Assembly: GCF_025717045.1 (NCBI RefSeq)
Contig: NZ_JAOVZN010000003.1
Span: 186,001 to 250,000, forward strand
Length of the DNA stretch: 64,000 nucleotides
Reading direction: 5' to 3'
Source: Flavobacterium sp. SH_e
Lineage (GTDB): Bacteria > Bacteroidota > Bacteroidia > Flavobacteriales > Flavobacteriaceae
Position 1 is the first letter of the stretch. The number at the start of each line of letters is the position of its first letter. Positions 9,501 through 16,631 of this stretch are shown here, in pieces. The position numbers and the translations under genes are program-made. Below the pieces are notes generated by a model that was not told the origin of the DNA, did no database searches, and saw only the letters and a list, made by a program, of their open reading frames with translations.

Positions 9501-10060
9501 CCCATTGGCTGAGAACCTTCTGAAAATCCCCATTCTCCTGAACAACCTCCGCAAACCCAAGGAAGATCTGCAATAAAGGACGGATGTGAAGCTTTTACTA
9601 AAATGATATTTTCTTTGTTGAAAGAAACAGCTTTGGTAATGTCTAAAGTGAAAGTAGTTCTTCCACCTTTGTGTTCTCCAACTTTTTTGCCATTTACCCA
9701 AACAGTAGCGTACGAACTAACACCTTCGAAATAAAGAAAATGCTGTTTTGAACTGTCTTTTTTATCAAGTTTTAATACTTTCTTGTACCAAGCGGTACCG
9801 TGTAAATTTCCATGTTTTGTTCTTCTAAAACCATAATACTGATCCCAATTGTGAGGCACACTAACCTTCTGCCAATTGGAATCAGTTTCTGGATGGTCTA
9901 CAAACCTCTCTTCCTGTGCGGGAAGATTTTCCAAGATTACGGTTTCCCAAGACGAATTCAGCGAAATTTCTTTACGAAACTTCCCTGAATCTTTGCTCTG
10001 ACTCCAAACAGAGCAAAGACTTGAGAAAAAACAAAAAATAAAAAAAACTATTCTATTCAT
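6530..10060 (-). CDS. Large GH2 hydrolase with malectin-like and CBM-like C-terminal domains
   Basis: This 1176-residue secreted protein has a Sec signal ending near VWSQ. A GH2 core (jelly roll about 35-210, Ig-like 215-325, TIM barrel 325-620) carries the acid/base Glu in WGLQNES and the probable nucleophile Glu in LNGEYGAWRS. A malectin-like (CBM57-type) domain follows at roughly 715-890, starting at YRVNCGG and including YLVELYFAEPWYG. A C-terminal beta-sandwich at about 1040-1176 (VVIIEAEKTKTTGTG) looks like a CBM6/35-type carbohydrate-binding module. It probably removes a beta-linked galactose, glucuronic acid or L-arabinopyranose from pectin side chains while anchored to the polymer. 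It is much longer than a minimal GH2. Confidence 0.88.
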   Translation of the reverse strand: MNRIVFFIFCFFSSLCSVWSQSKDSGKFRKEISLNSSWETVILENLPAQEERFVDHPETDSNWQKVSVPHNWDQYYGFRRTKHGNLHGTAWYKKVLKLDKKDSSKQHFLYFEGVSSYATVWVNGKKVGEHKGGRTTFTLDITKAVSFNKENIILVKASHPSFIADLPWVCGGCSGEWGFSEGSQPMGIFRPVTLVITNDVRIQPFGVHIWNDKSVSKQKVILHTTTEVKNYGTSQRNLTIENILLDASGKKVAIIKSDNKINSGEAKEIAQTLPEIQNPKLWSPSNPYLYKLVTSVYENGKIIDQLTTPYGIRWVSWPVSRDGKDNRFFINDEPVFINGVCEYEHLIGKSHSFSDEMIHSRIEQIKAGGFNAFREAHQPHNLLYQKELDENGILFWSQFSAHIWYDTPEFKENFKTLLREWIKERRNSPSVVMWGLQNESTIPKEFAEECTQIIREMDPLSASQRIVTTCNGGEGTDWNVVQNWSGTYGGDPLKYHLEMTTQLLNGEYGAWRSADLHTEGEFDQKGTLSENRFSQLMEIKVREAESVKDKIAGQFNWLFASHENPGRVQNGEGFRDIDKVGPVNYKGLFTIWGEPLDAFYMYRANYVSNKTNPMVYIVSHTWPSRWETAGIKNGIDIYSNCDEVELFNDVNKVSLGKLKNPGIGQHFQFNNVNIQYNVLYAVGYVNGKAVAKDYIVLNNLPKAPNFKTLIAEKTDITKAKSGYNYIYRVNCGGSELTDSAGNTWFSDTHKNGKNTWGSLSWTDNFEKLPDFFASQRTTFDPINGTKDPELFQSFRYGVDKLRYEFPAPNGEYLVELYFAEPWYGTGGGLDCKGWRLFDVAINDNVVLKDFDIWAEAGHDNALKKTFKVKSTNGKIVISFPNVKASQAIISAIAIATKDIHARPASESSKNIENLILSAYDKSRNWVASWLDINSKQYSNSEIIFTELPSEVFGADYLQFSSNSKVSGSFTAKEESTVYVLVDSKIKTLKGLSDYKKIEEKAKNSNGISFDVFAKKVKKGEKVLFDNSETISTIAVVPTYDMGEKDDSRPVVIIEAEKTKTTGTGIEKGNFKKADYIEFTKKTNNSIEFEVKPGVAGIYLMRFRFMNRNETPLKVKFKMEDAYGILMRNDTIEFFPSPEKWKILNTTSGGYINAGTYKITLEGDDLKGLMLDNFEFQ

Positions 10061-10115
10061 ATTTTTAAAACCATATAAGTGATTATAAGGTTGTTTAAGT
10101 TTTTATTTTACCTGT

Positions 10116-10222
10116 TTTGTCATTTCGACCGAAGGGAGAAATCACACTAGAAACTCCGTACAGTTATTCCCTATCTTTGTCGAATCCCGCGTGTGATTTC
10201 TCCCTTCGGTCGAAATGACAAA
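10116..10222. repeat. Family A palindrome, copy 1
   Basis: The arms 10116-10147 and 10191-10222 are perfect 32-nt inverted complements starting TTTGTCATTTCGACCGAAGG. The spacer holds the family-typical AAACTCCG and CTTTGTCGAA words. A third, diverged right arm (ending CTCGGGATGACAAG) follows to about 10269. Confidence 0.9.
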
Positions 10223-10294
10223 CTGTACGGAGTTTCTTGCGAAGATCCCTCGTTCCTCGGGATGACAAGATTGTGTTTATATTTTCAATTAAAA

Positions 10295-10320
10295 CTAACA
10301 GATTTTAAAAACATGTTAGG
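10295..10320. repeat. Family B hairpin, degenerate copy
   Basis: A CTAACA...TGTTAGG hairpin around a TTTTAAAA core, decayed relative to the exact copies at 19398 and 32138. Confidence 0.6.
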
Positions 10321-10340
10321 TCTAAATTAACAACGAGTTC

Positions 10341-10424
10341 GCGTGAGGGATTGAGGCGGTATCCTTTTATGTAGCGGAGCGGAATAAAAGATATAGCCGA
10401 AAGCCCGACCCGGAGGGACACGCC
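10341..10424. repeat. Family J structured element, copy 1
   Basis: The outer stem GCGTG/CACGC closes two arms: a long one built on GGGATTGAGGCGGTATC and GATATAGCCGAAAGCCC, and a short CCCGGAGGG hairpin. This three-way-junction layout is shared with the element at 23956-24068. It ends 8 bases from the stop codon of the neighbouring hydrolase gene, in its 3' untranslated region. Confidence 0.65.
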
Positions 10425-10431
10425 AAAATTA

Positions 10432-13161
10432 TTAATAAAACAACCAGTCGATAGCTGCTTTTTCTCCTGCATCAATATATCCGACATCACGTGGCGTTAC
10501 GGTTTGATCTGCGTCGATGAAACCTAAAATCAATACTTTTCCTTTTCCTAAATCTAATTTATTCTCGCCCGGTTGGAAAGTGTATGTATGAATATTTACA
10601 CGTGGAAGCTCTTTTAAATTCATGGCGCTTGCCAAAATCACTTCGGCTTGACCGTGAGCGTTTCCTGCTGCATCGGTTTCTAAACTTGGTGGCAACAAAA
10701 ATCTTTTTTGATCTGAATTGAAATACCCCACAACTAATTTAACAGCTTTTGTATTTCTAAACTTTAAATGTGTTCCTTTTTCGTTCTGATCATTTTCTAC
10801 GAAAGTAAATCCTTTTAAGTTTTGAAGCTCAGGAGCAATTTTTGTCAATTCAGAAATATCTGTTCCGTACACTTTTGTTCCAGTTTTAACTAAATAAGTT
10901 CCCGGTTTTTCGTCAATAAAAGTTACTTCTGCCGTTTTCCAAGGTTTTCCTTCTTTGGTTTCAATTTTACCGTCTTTTGAGGATTTTAGCTTTTCTAAAT
11001 TTCTTTTAAAATTAGCCAATTCACGTTCATAATGCGGTAATAACTCTGCCCAAGTTTTATTGTTTCCGTCGTCTCCTCCAATCGGAATTCGGCGTTGAGC
11101 GGTCTGCATACTATTCGCATAGTAATATGTATCTTTTGTCAAGTTTACCAATAATTCGTAATGCTCGATGCTTTTCTCTAAATGAGGCATTGCTTTGTCT
11201 AAATCGGCAATGTCGTTGGAATAACTGTATCTTAAAACCAATAAAGCTGCTTTTACTTTTTCTGAGAAGAAATCGGCAAACGCTTTGTAGGCATGAATGT
11301 CATTTTTAAGACGTGCAAATTCTTCTTTATCTTTGGTTACTCTGGCTTCGGCTTTGTCTATTGCTTCAACTGCCAATCTTCCGTGCTCCGTAATTTCGGC
11401 AATAATTTGTGTTGGAAGTTCGCCAGAATGTGGTTCTTTGTTCCATTCTTTTTTAGCATATTCTAAAAGCAATTCGCCCGCTGGCCCACAAGATTCGTGG
11501 AATCCCGGATAAACTCTCCATTTTGATGGATTTACCAACTGACTTTCGAACATTCCCAACAATAAAGTCTGACGGTTTCCTTCTGTGATTCCGAAACGTC
11601 TTAATGTTTTTGGCGCGATTTCTCCAGTTTCTTCGTAAGCTTTTAAAATGTTGTTAGCAGCTTCCTGAGAAGTTCCGTATTTTGAAGCCAAATCTTTATC
11701 CCAAAATTTAACTTCTTCGTTACGGTCTCTTTTGCTATCCCAAGCATATCTTGCCCAAGCTTTGTACCAAATCCAGTCACGATCCATTTCTAATAAACGC
11801 TCTCCTGATTTCGTCTTATCTGCTGAATACGGCCAATCCCAATACGATGCCTGCGGATATAAGTGTAAAGCATTTGCTCCGTGAACGCTATGCATTGCTT
11901 TTACCGTTTTCTGAATGAAATCTGGTGAACCGTATCTAAAAGGTTCTAGATTTGCCAAAATATGAACATTCTCAATATGAATGGATTTAAGAGCACTCAA
12001 CTGTTTATGCGTTTCTCCCCAAGGCCCACCCGGTGTATAAGTCGTTAAAGATTCTCCTGTATATTTACTTTCCGTATAAAGATTCTTGTATAACGGAAGT
12101 GATTTTTCCATTACCAAAGGTCCGTCTGTATCATGAGAACGAAGGATAATTGGTGGTTCTTCTGTTTTTCCTAATGCTTGCAAACCATCTCGAACACCAG
12201 GAATAATCGTTTTTGTAAACCATTCCACATCATCATCAACCGTATTGATAGCTTCTCCCAAACAAACCATCAATCCAACATTTGGATATTTTTCAATGAA
12301 TGCTGCGATAGATTTTCTAGTATAATCAGACAATAGAGACGTAATAGGTCTTGAACGATCCTGAGTTTTAATGTTGTAATGCTCTGCAAAAGGCTTAGAA
12401 ACAATAATATTATAAAACATCTGAATTACCCAGATTCCGCGTTTGTTGGCTTCAACTGTTAAGAATTTATAAATTTCTTCATTTTTTTTGAAATCTTCGT
12501 CGCTTACTTCAACAGCAAACGGATATTCTTTTAGTTTTACCAAAGAAGCAAACGGATGTCCGTTCCATAAATACAAAGAATTCATGCGGTTTTCTACCAA
12601 CATGTCTAGGTATTTTATCCATAATGCTTTATCGTAAAACCATGGAAAAGTTTCTGGCGTATACGGATATTCATAAACATCTCTACCTGGAAGATAAACC
12701 GGTTTCTGCATTCCGATACAGGCTCCTCTTAAAACCATTTCCGGACTGTCATCGATATTAATTTCTGACGGAAGTTGTCCTGAATTTTTAATACGGTCTG
12801 TCAATTCCAAAGCGCCATACAAAGTTCCTGAAGCATCTGCTCCTTCAATATAAATGACATTATTTTGAGTACGAATCTGGAAACCTTCTTTTTTAGATAA
12901 TTTGGTATCGTCGATTTTAGCACTTTTGGCATTCTGTTTCCAGAAATCGGTTCCTTTTTCTCCAATAACAATTACTTTATCTTTTGATTTTTTGAATTTA
13001 GCAGAAGAAGTTACTTTGAAACCTTTTAAAGAAAGTGTTTCTGATAATTTCTCTGCTCCAAATTTTGCTCTCGGCGAATTTGCATCACTCACAACTGTGA
13101 TGTTTTGCGCTGTCGCGAAAGAGACGTAAAGACATAAAAAAAGTAATTGTAAATATTTCAT
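10432..13161 (-). CDS. Putative alpha-uronidase (GH67 N-terminal-domain type)
   Basis: This 909-residue secreted protein has a signal MKYLQLLFLCLYVSFATAQ. Residues about 20-140 look like the small N-terminal domain shared by GH67/GH115/GH20-type enzymes (GFQIRTQNNVIYIEGADASG, then GTLYGALELTDRI). A TIM barrel follows from about 145 (MVLRGACIGMQKPVYLPGR, KYLDMLVENRMNSLYLWNG). Proteins of this type are often labelled alpha-D-galacturonidase or alpha-glucuronidase; I cannot fix the family or the catalytic pair. A function releasing uronic acids from pectin fragments fits the context. The ATG at 13161 is chosen over 13185 because it starts the signal peptide. Confidence 0.65.
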   Translation of the reverse strand: MKYLQLLFLCLYVSFATAQNITVVSDANSPRAKFGAEKLSETLSLKGFKVTSSAKFKKSKDKVIVIGEKGTDFWKQNAKSAKIDDTKLSKKEGFQIRTQNNVIYIEGADASGTLYGALELTDRIKNSGQLPSEINIDDSPEMVLRGACIGMQKPVYLPGRDVYEYPYTPETFPWFYDKALWIKYLDMLVENRMNSLYLWNGHPFASLVKLKEYPFAVEVSDEDFKKNEEIYKFLTVEANKRGIWVIQMFYNIIVSKPFAEHYNIKTQDRSRPITSLLSDYTRKSIAAFIEKYPNVGLMVCLGEAINTVDDDVEWFTKTIIPGVRDGLQALGKTEEPPIILRSHDTDGPLVMEKSLPLYKNLYTESKYTGESLTTYTPGGPWGETHKQLSALKSIHIENVHILANLEPFRYGSPDFIQKTVKAMHSVHGANALHLYPQASYWDWPYSADKTKSGERLLEMDRDWIWYKAWARYAWDSKRDRNEEVKFWDKDLASKYGTSQEAANNILKAYEETGEIAPKTLRRFGITEGNRQTLLLGMFESQLVNPSKWRVYPGFHESCGPAGELLLEYAKKEWNKEPHSGELPTQIIAEITEHGRLAVEAIDKAEARVTKDKEEFARLKNDIHAYKAFADFFSEKVKAALLVLRYSYSNDIADLDKAMPHLEKSIEHYELLVNLTKDTYYYANSMQTAQRRIPIGGDDGNNKTWAELLPHYERELANFKRNLEKLKSSKDGKIETKEGKPWKTAEVTFIDEKPGTYLVKTGTKVYGTDISELTKIAPELQNLKGFTFVENDQNEKGTHLKFRNTKAVKLVVGYFNSDQKRFLLPPSLETDAAGNAHGQAEVILASAMNLKELPRVNIHTYTFQPGENKLDLGKGKVLILGFIDADQTVTPRDVGYIDAGEKAAIDWLFY

Positions 13162-13194
13162 AGTATGCTGTTTTTGGGTATTCATTCTAAAAAT

Positions 13195-13260
13195 AATCTG
13201 CTAAATCTGCCCGATCTGCGTGAAAAATATCTCTCGCAGACTTAGCAAATTCGGCAGATT
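13195..13260. repeat. Family D palindrome, copy 1
   Basis: Imperfect arms around AATCTGCTAAATCTGC (13195-13223) and its near-complement (13232-13260). Related copies lie at 33765-33862 and 52703-52768. Confidence 0.75.
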
Positions 13261-13313
13261 TATAGTGAAAAATTGTGTTGTTTAACGATTACATATTGAT
13301 CACTGTTTATTGT

Positions 13314-14198
13314 TTAATTCTGAAAAATCTTCTTCAAATAAGCCACATTTGCTCCGTAATTGGCTTTTACATTGTGAACTTGAGTAACATCACGAGAACG
13401 CTCTACAATCAGCCATCCGCTCCATTTCATTTCATCTAATGTTGCTTTGATTTTTGGCATATCGATCGCTTTGTCATTTTCTAACCAAAATTGATCTGTA
13501 TTCGAAGCGTGAATTTGTGCTACATATTTCTTTCCTAATATTTTCAATTCTGAAGAAATATCTCTTTTATTATCTAGAGCATTCGCAAAATTGAAAGAGC
13601 TTTTAATGTATTTTGAACCTACTTCGTCTAAAAGTTTTTTCTCTTCTGTCGCGTCTAAAGAGGTTTCAATCGCAATTACACCGCCTATTTTCCCCACTTC
13701 TTTTCCTGCCCATTGCAATCTTTTAATTACTTCTGGACGCAATTCCGGATTTTTAACTAAATCGGTTTGTGTTCCTAATGGAAGATACGCCACTTTTACT
13801 TTCATGTTTTTCATCGCCTGAATACAATCCGTAATCATTGGCGTGATTTCTCTTGTGGCAAATGACTGTGCGTAAAATCCAGACATAGCAATTGAACTAA
13901 TTCCAACTCCAGTTTCTTTTGATTTATCTAAAAATTTTTGTCTTTCTATAGGATCGCCTAGCTTACTGTCAAACGTCGGACGGTTTCCTAAACCTCCCAT
14001 ATCCAATTCGATTCCATCGGCTTTTAATTCAGCAGCCAAACCAAAAGCCCCTAATTTTTGTCTTTTTAAAATCATCCAGTCACAAACTGCAACTTTATAT
14101 TTTTGCTTTTTATTGGAAGACTGAGCCGTTGCACAGCTATTGAATGTTGTTGATAGAACAACAAGTAGTGCAACAAATAAGTTTTTATTTAGCTTCAT
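13314..14198 (-). CDS. Secreted xylose-isomerase-like TIM-barrel lipoprotein
   Basis: This is a 294-residue protein of the sugar phosphate isomerase/epimerase (AP endonuclease 2) superfamily. The barrel is recognisable in ADGIELDMGGLG, GVGISSIAMSG, VAYLPLG, GGVIAIETS, KYVAQIHASNTD and GWLIVERSRD, whose Glu, His and Asp residues would bind a divalent metal. The leader MKLNKNLFVALLVVLSTTFNSC carries a possible lipobox, so it acts outside the cytoplasm, unlike classical isomerases. Such exported homologs occur with systems that process oxidised or 3-keto sugars (inference). The ATG at 14198 begins the signal peptide; the upstream 6-residue extension is not needed. Confidence 0.78.
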   Translation of the reverse strand: MKLNKNLFVALLVVLSTTFNSCATAQSSNKKQKYKVAVCDWMILKRQKLGAFGLAAELKADGIELDMGGLGNRPTFDSKLGDPIERQKFLDKSKETGVGISSIAMSGFYAQSFATREITPMITDCIQAMKNMKVKVAYLPLGTQTDLVKNPELRPEVIKRLQWAGKEVGKIGGVIAIETSLDATEEKKLLDEVGSKYIKSSFNFANALDNKRDISSELKILGKKYVAQIHASNTDQFWLENDKAIDMPKIKATLDEMKWSGWLIVERSRDVTQVHNVKANYGANVAYLKKIFQN

Positions 14199-14259
14199 GT
14201 TAATTTGTTTTACCATTAAGATATTAAGGGAATTAAGCTTAAATGCTTTTATAATTTTG

Positions 14260-14346
14260 CCATTAAAAGATTAAGAAAGTTAAGCTTAATGTTATTTTTA
14301 AAGATTAAATAAGCACAACAACTTAATTTTCTTAATCTCTTAATGG
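14260..14346. repeat. Intergenic palindrome (family K)
   Basis: The arms 14260-14284 and 14322-14346 are complementary at 23 of 25 positions and built on CCATTAA-AGATTAAGAAA. A partial third arm lies at about 14212-14240. It occupies the gap between the isomerase-like and sialidase-like genes. Confidence 0.8.
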
Positions 14347-14363
14347 TTCAATTTATTTTATTT

Positions 14364-15509
14364 TTATTCTTCTTCGGCTTTTACTGCTGTAACTACTTTT
14401 CCTTCTTCACCTGGCCAAACTCCATTTTTGATTGGAAGTGCCACTAATTTACTTGGATCGATTTTCACATATTTCAGTTTTTCTCTTCTCCAAGTGTAAA
14501 CAATATGAACCATACCGTCTGAACTTTGAATCATCGATGGATAAGAATATTGGCTGATTTTTGAATCTTCTAAAACCAAAGCAGCATTCCAATGAATTCC
14601 GTCTTTTGAAACCGAGACATTTAAAGGCGTTCTTGGGCCTTTAGCTTCTTTTCCTGGAGGTAAAACGTGATTGTAAACCAATAAATGTCTGCCGTCTTTA
14701 AGTGTTACAGCATCTGTTCCTGAGTTGTTATTTGGAAGTCCGATTAACTCAACATCCGACCAAGTTTTTCCGTTGTCTTTTGAAAATGTGCTGAAAATCG
14801 CTCTGTTTCGAGTTCTTCCAATTGCTTGAATACTTCCATCTTTGTGGAATAAAATACTTGGTTGAATCGCATTAATTTTTTGTTTCCCTCTTGGAAGCGT
14901 ATCGCCCATTACCCAAGTTTTTCCAAAATCTGGAGTAGATTCCATGCGAAGTCTCCAGCCATCGCCTTCGATACTTGACGGACATAATAAAGTTCCGTTG
15001 CTTAATAAAACAGGTTTATTTTTGATTGGCCCTAAGAAACCGTCTGGCATTTTTTTCGCCTCAGACCAAGTTTTACCGCCATCAGATGAAGTTCTGATTA
15101 CGCCCCACCATTCTGATGGTTTTGGCCCTATTTTGTAGAATAACATTAAATCGCCACCTGGAATCTGATATAAAACAGGGTTCCAAGTTGGTAATCTTGG
15201 GCCTTCTTTCATAACACCGTCGGCAACTTTTACGCCTTCGTTCCAAGTATCGGTTCCTTTTGGTTTGATGGCTACATAAATACAAACATCAGGATTTCTT
15301 TCGTGCGTTCCTCCAAACCATGAGGCAACTAAATCACCATTTGTAGCTTCAACAATTGTAATCGCGTGACAAGACGGATAAGGTGCTTTATCGTAAACAA
15401 ATTGATCTACTAAAATTCCTTCTTTCCAAGTCTTTTTCTCTAAAGCCGATTTACAACTTCCTAAAAGGAAAAGTCCAAACAAGACAAATGCTAATTTTGT
15501 TATCTTCAT
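14364..15509 (-). CDS. Sialidase-superfamily (BNR/Asp-box) beta-propeller lipoprotein
   Basis: This is a 381-residue protein. The leader ends in the lipobox FLLGSC (Cys19), so it is a lipoprotein. Asp-box repeats SSDGGKTWSEA, TPDFGKTWVMG, SKDNGKTWSDV and SKDGIHWN mark a six-bladed propeller of the BNR_2 type. Automatic annotation would call it exo-alpha-sialidase, but the pectin setting makes sialic acid unlikely; propellers of this kind also occur as rhamnosidases and polysaccharide lyases. An operator-like direct repeat and -7 block (15590-15634) precede it, so it likely starts its own transcript. Confidence 0.78.
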   Translation of the reverse strand: MKITKLAFVLFGLFLLGSCKSALEKKTWKEGILVDQFVYDKAPYPSCHAITIVEATNGDLVASWFGGTHERNPDVCIYVAIKPKGTDTWNEGVKVADGVMKEGPRLPTWNPVLYQIPGGDLMLFYKIGPKPSEWWGVIRTSSDGGKTWSEAKKMPDGFLGPIKNKPVLLSNGTLLCPSSIEGDGWRLRMESTPDFGKTWVMGDTLPRGKQKINAIQPSILFHKDGSIQAIGRTRNRAIFSTFSKDNGKTWSDVELIGLPNNNSGTDAVTLKDGRHLLVYNHVLPPGKEAKGPRTPLNVSVSKDGIHWNAALVLEDSKISQYSYPSMIQSSDGMVHIVYTWRREKLKYVKIDPSKLVALPIKNGVWPGEEGKVVTAVKAEEE

Positions 15510-15589
15510 TCTTAATTAAATTATGAATTATTTTTTTTGACTATAAATACATACCTAACATTTTTTTAGGTAAAAATATTTAATAAGTG

Positions 15590-15634
15590 TAAAAATAACA
15601 CCGAAAAATTAACAATGTATCCTGTACTGTCCCG
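15590..15634 (-). promoter_or_regulatory. Candidate operator and -7 promoter element of the BNR gene
   Basis: Read on the plus strand, TCCTG (15620-15624) and TCCCG (15630-15634) form a direct repeat with 10-bp period. Exactly 22 nt separate it from TAAAAATA (15590-15597), which is TATTTTTA on the coding strand, close to the Bacteroidetes -7 consensus TAnnTTTG. The same layout with the same spacing occurs upstream of susC. A small hairpin (15552-15572, TACCTAA/TTAGGTA) lies in the predicted leader. Confidence 0.55.
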
Positions 15635-15756
15635 AATTATTAAAAATGCGGATTATTTAACGTTTATCGCATAATTTCCTGACGAAAACGTAATAGTTAA
15701 GTTCGTTTTTATGCAATAAAGTAGTTTTTTCAAAGTCCAACTTTTTGAAAAAAGTA

Positions 15757-16587
15757 TTATTTCTTCTTAGGCAAAGTTTTTTTTCTTTCAGAAGGAGGTA
15801 AAAAATTCTCGTTTGTTACTACATTTTTACCTGTTTGTTGTTCCAGTTCAACTCGCGCATTTTTTGCCACTGTTCCACCCTTTTTGCTTGCCACTGCATT
15901 TTCGGTTAATCCTTTTGCTTCATCGTTTTCGGCTATTTGTCTTGTAGAAAGTTCGGCTAGTGCTGTAAAAATAAGTTCAGCCTCACTCATGTGATCTCTA
16001 AGATTTTGCGACTTTAAGCCCTTTGCTTCTTTATGTTCTTTCACTGAAAGACCAGTCCACTCCTGATGAATAATATTAGTTAGAATTGCAAATTCATTTT
16101 TCTCTTCAATACCCGCTTCTTTCCAATAATCAGTTAGTTTATTTCGGGTTTCCTGTCCCATCATGCGTTGTTGAATCCACTTTTCGCTTCTTCCATGCTG
16201 TTTCCAGTTTTCTCTGGCTCGGTCAATACTTTGCACCGGATCCTGAATTTCCTGAATACGTTCATAACCTACTTTTGCCAGCCATTGTTTAAACGGTTCA
16301 GCTTTAGGAGATGGAATGGATTGTATTATTCTAAAAATATTCTCGACGTTACCTGCCAATGTTTTACGTTTTTTCCCATTAGTCAGCATTGTTACCTGGG
16401 GACAATTTGTCCCTATGTAGCTTCCAAGTTCAATATCTCTTTTTCTGATTTTTTTTAAATAATCTGTCGGGTTCTTAGAATCAGTTAAAGCTTCAATGAT
16501 ATCCACTATAGAAAAATACCAAGTTTCATTATCCTTATCGTAATGGCTTCGTACTTTTCTATCTTCAAAAACTTTAATAGCATCCAT
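15757..16587 (-). CDS. BRO-N/DinD-like protein
   Basis: This is a 276-residue cytoplasmic protein with no signal peptide. The N-terminal third (VRSHYDKDNETWYFSIVDII, then ALTDSKNPTDYLKKIRKRD) matches the BRO-N DNA-binding domain of phage antirepressors. The later GYERIQEIQDPVQSIDRAREN, NEFAILTNIIHQEWTGLSVKEHKEAKGL and ELSTRQIAENDEAKGL resemble DNA-damage-inducible protein D. It is the only non-secreted, non-carbohydrate gene inside the PUL, 44 bases downstream of a GH78 gene and upstream of the BNR gene's own promoter. It may be a passenger insertion or a regulator; no other phage genes are present. Confidence 0.8.
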   Translation of the reverse strand: MDAIKVFEDRKVRSHYDKDNETWYFSIVDIIEALTDSKNPTDYLKKIRKRDIELGSYIGTNCPQVTMLTNGKKRKTLAGNVENIFRIIQSIPSPKAEPFKQWLAKVGYERIQEIQDPVQSIDRARENWKQHGRSEKWIQQRMMGQETRNKLTDYWKEAGIEEKNEFAILTNIIHQEWTGLSVKEHKEAKGLKSQNLRDHMSEAELIFTALAELSTRQIAENDEAKGLTENAVASKKGGTVAKNARVELEQQTGKNVVTNENFLPPSERKKTLPKKK

Positions 16588-16631
16588 AAATCACTTTTTA
16601 CAACAATCTGCAATAGTACGAAAAAACTTTC

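Larger units (their letters stand above)
10061..10431. other. 371-bp gap filled with repeats, no gene
   Basis: Besides a copy of the ACCATATAAGT motif (10069-10100), this gap holds a family A palindrome, a third degenerate family A arm (to 10267), a degenerate family B hairpin and a family J structured element, packed end to end. I see no convincing promoter or coding sequence; the short open frame across 10305-10490 is repeat plus the 3' end of the neighbouring gene. Confidence 0.7.

Noticed and set aside
10305..10490. Minus-strand open frame across the gap
   Set aside because: It consists of family J repeat and the out-of-frame 3' end of the neighbouring hydrolase.
15728..15756. Terminator after the DinD-like gene (TTTTTTC/GAAAAAA-type hairpin)
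   Set aside because: The stem is short and A/T only, with no clear T run; not strong enough to call.
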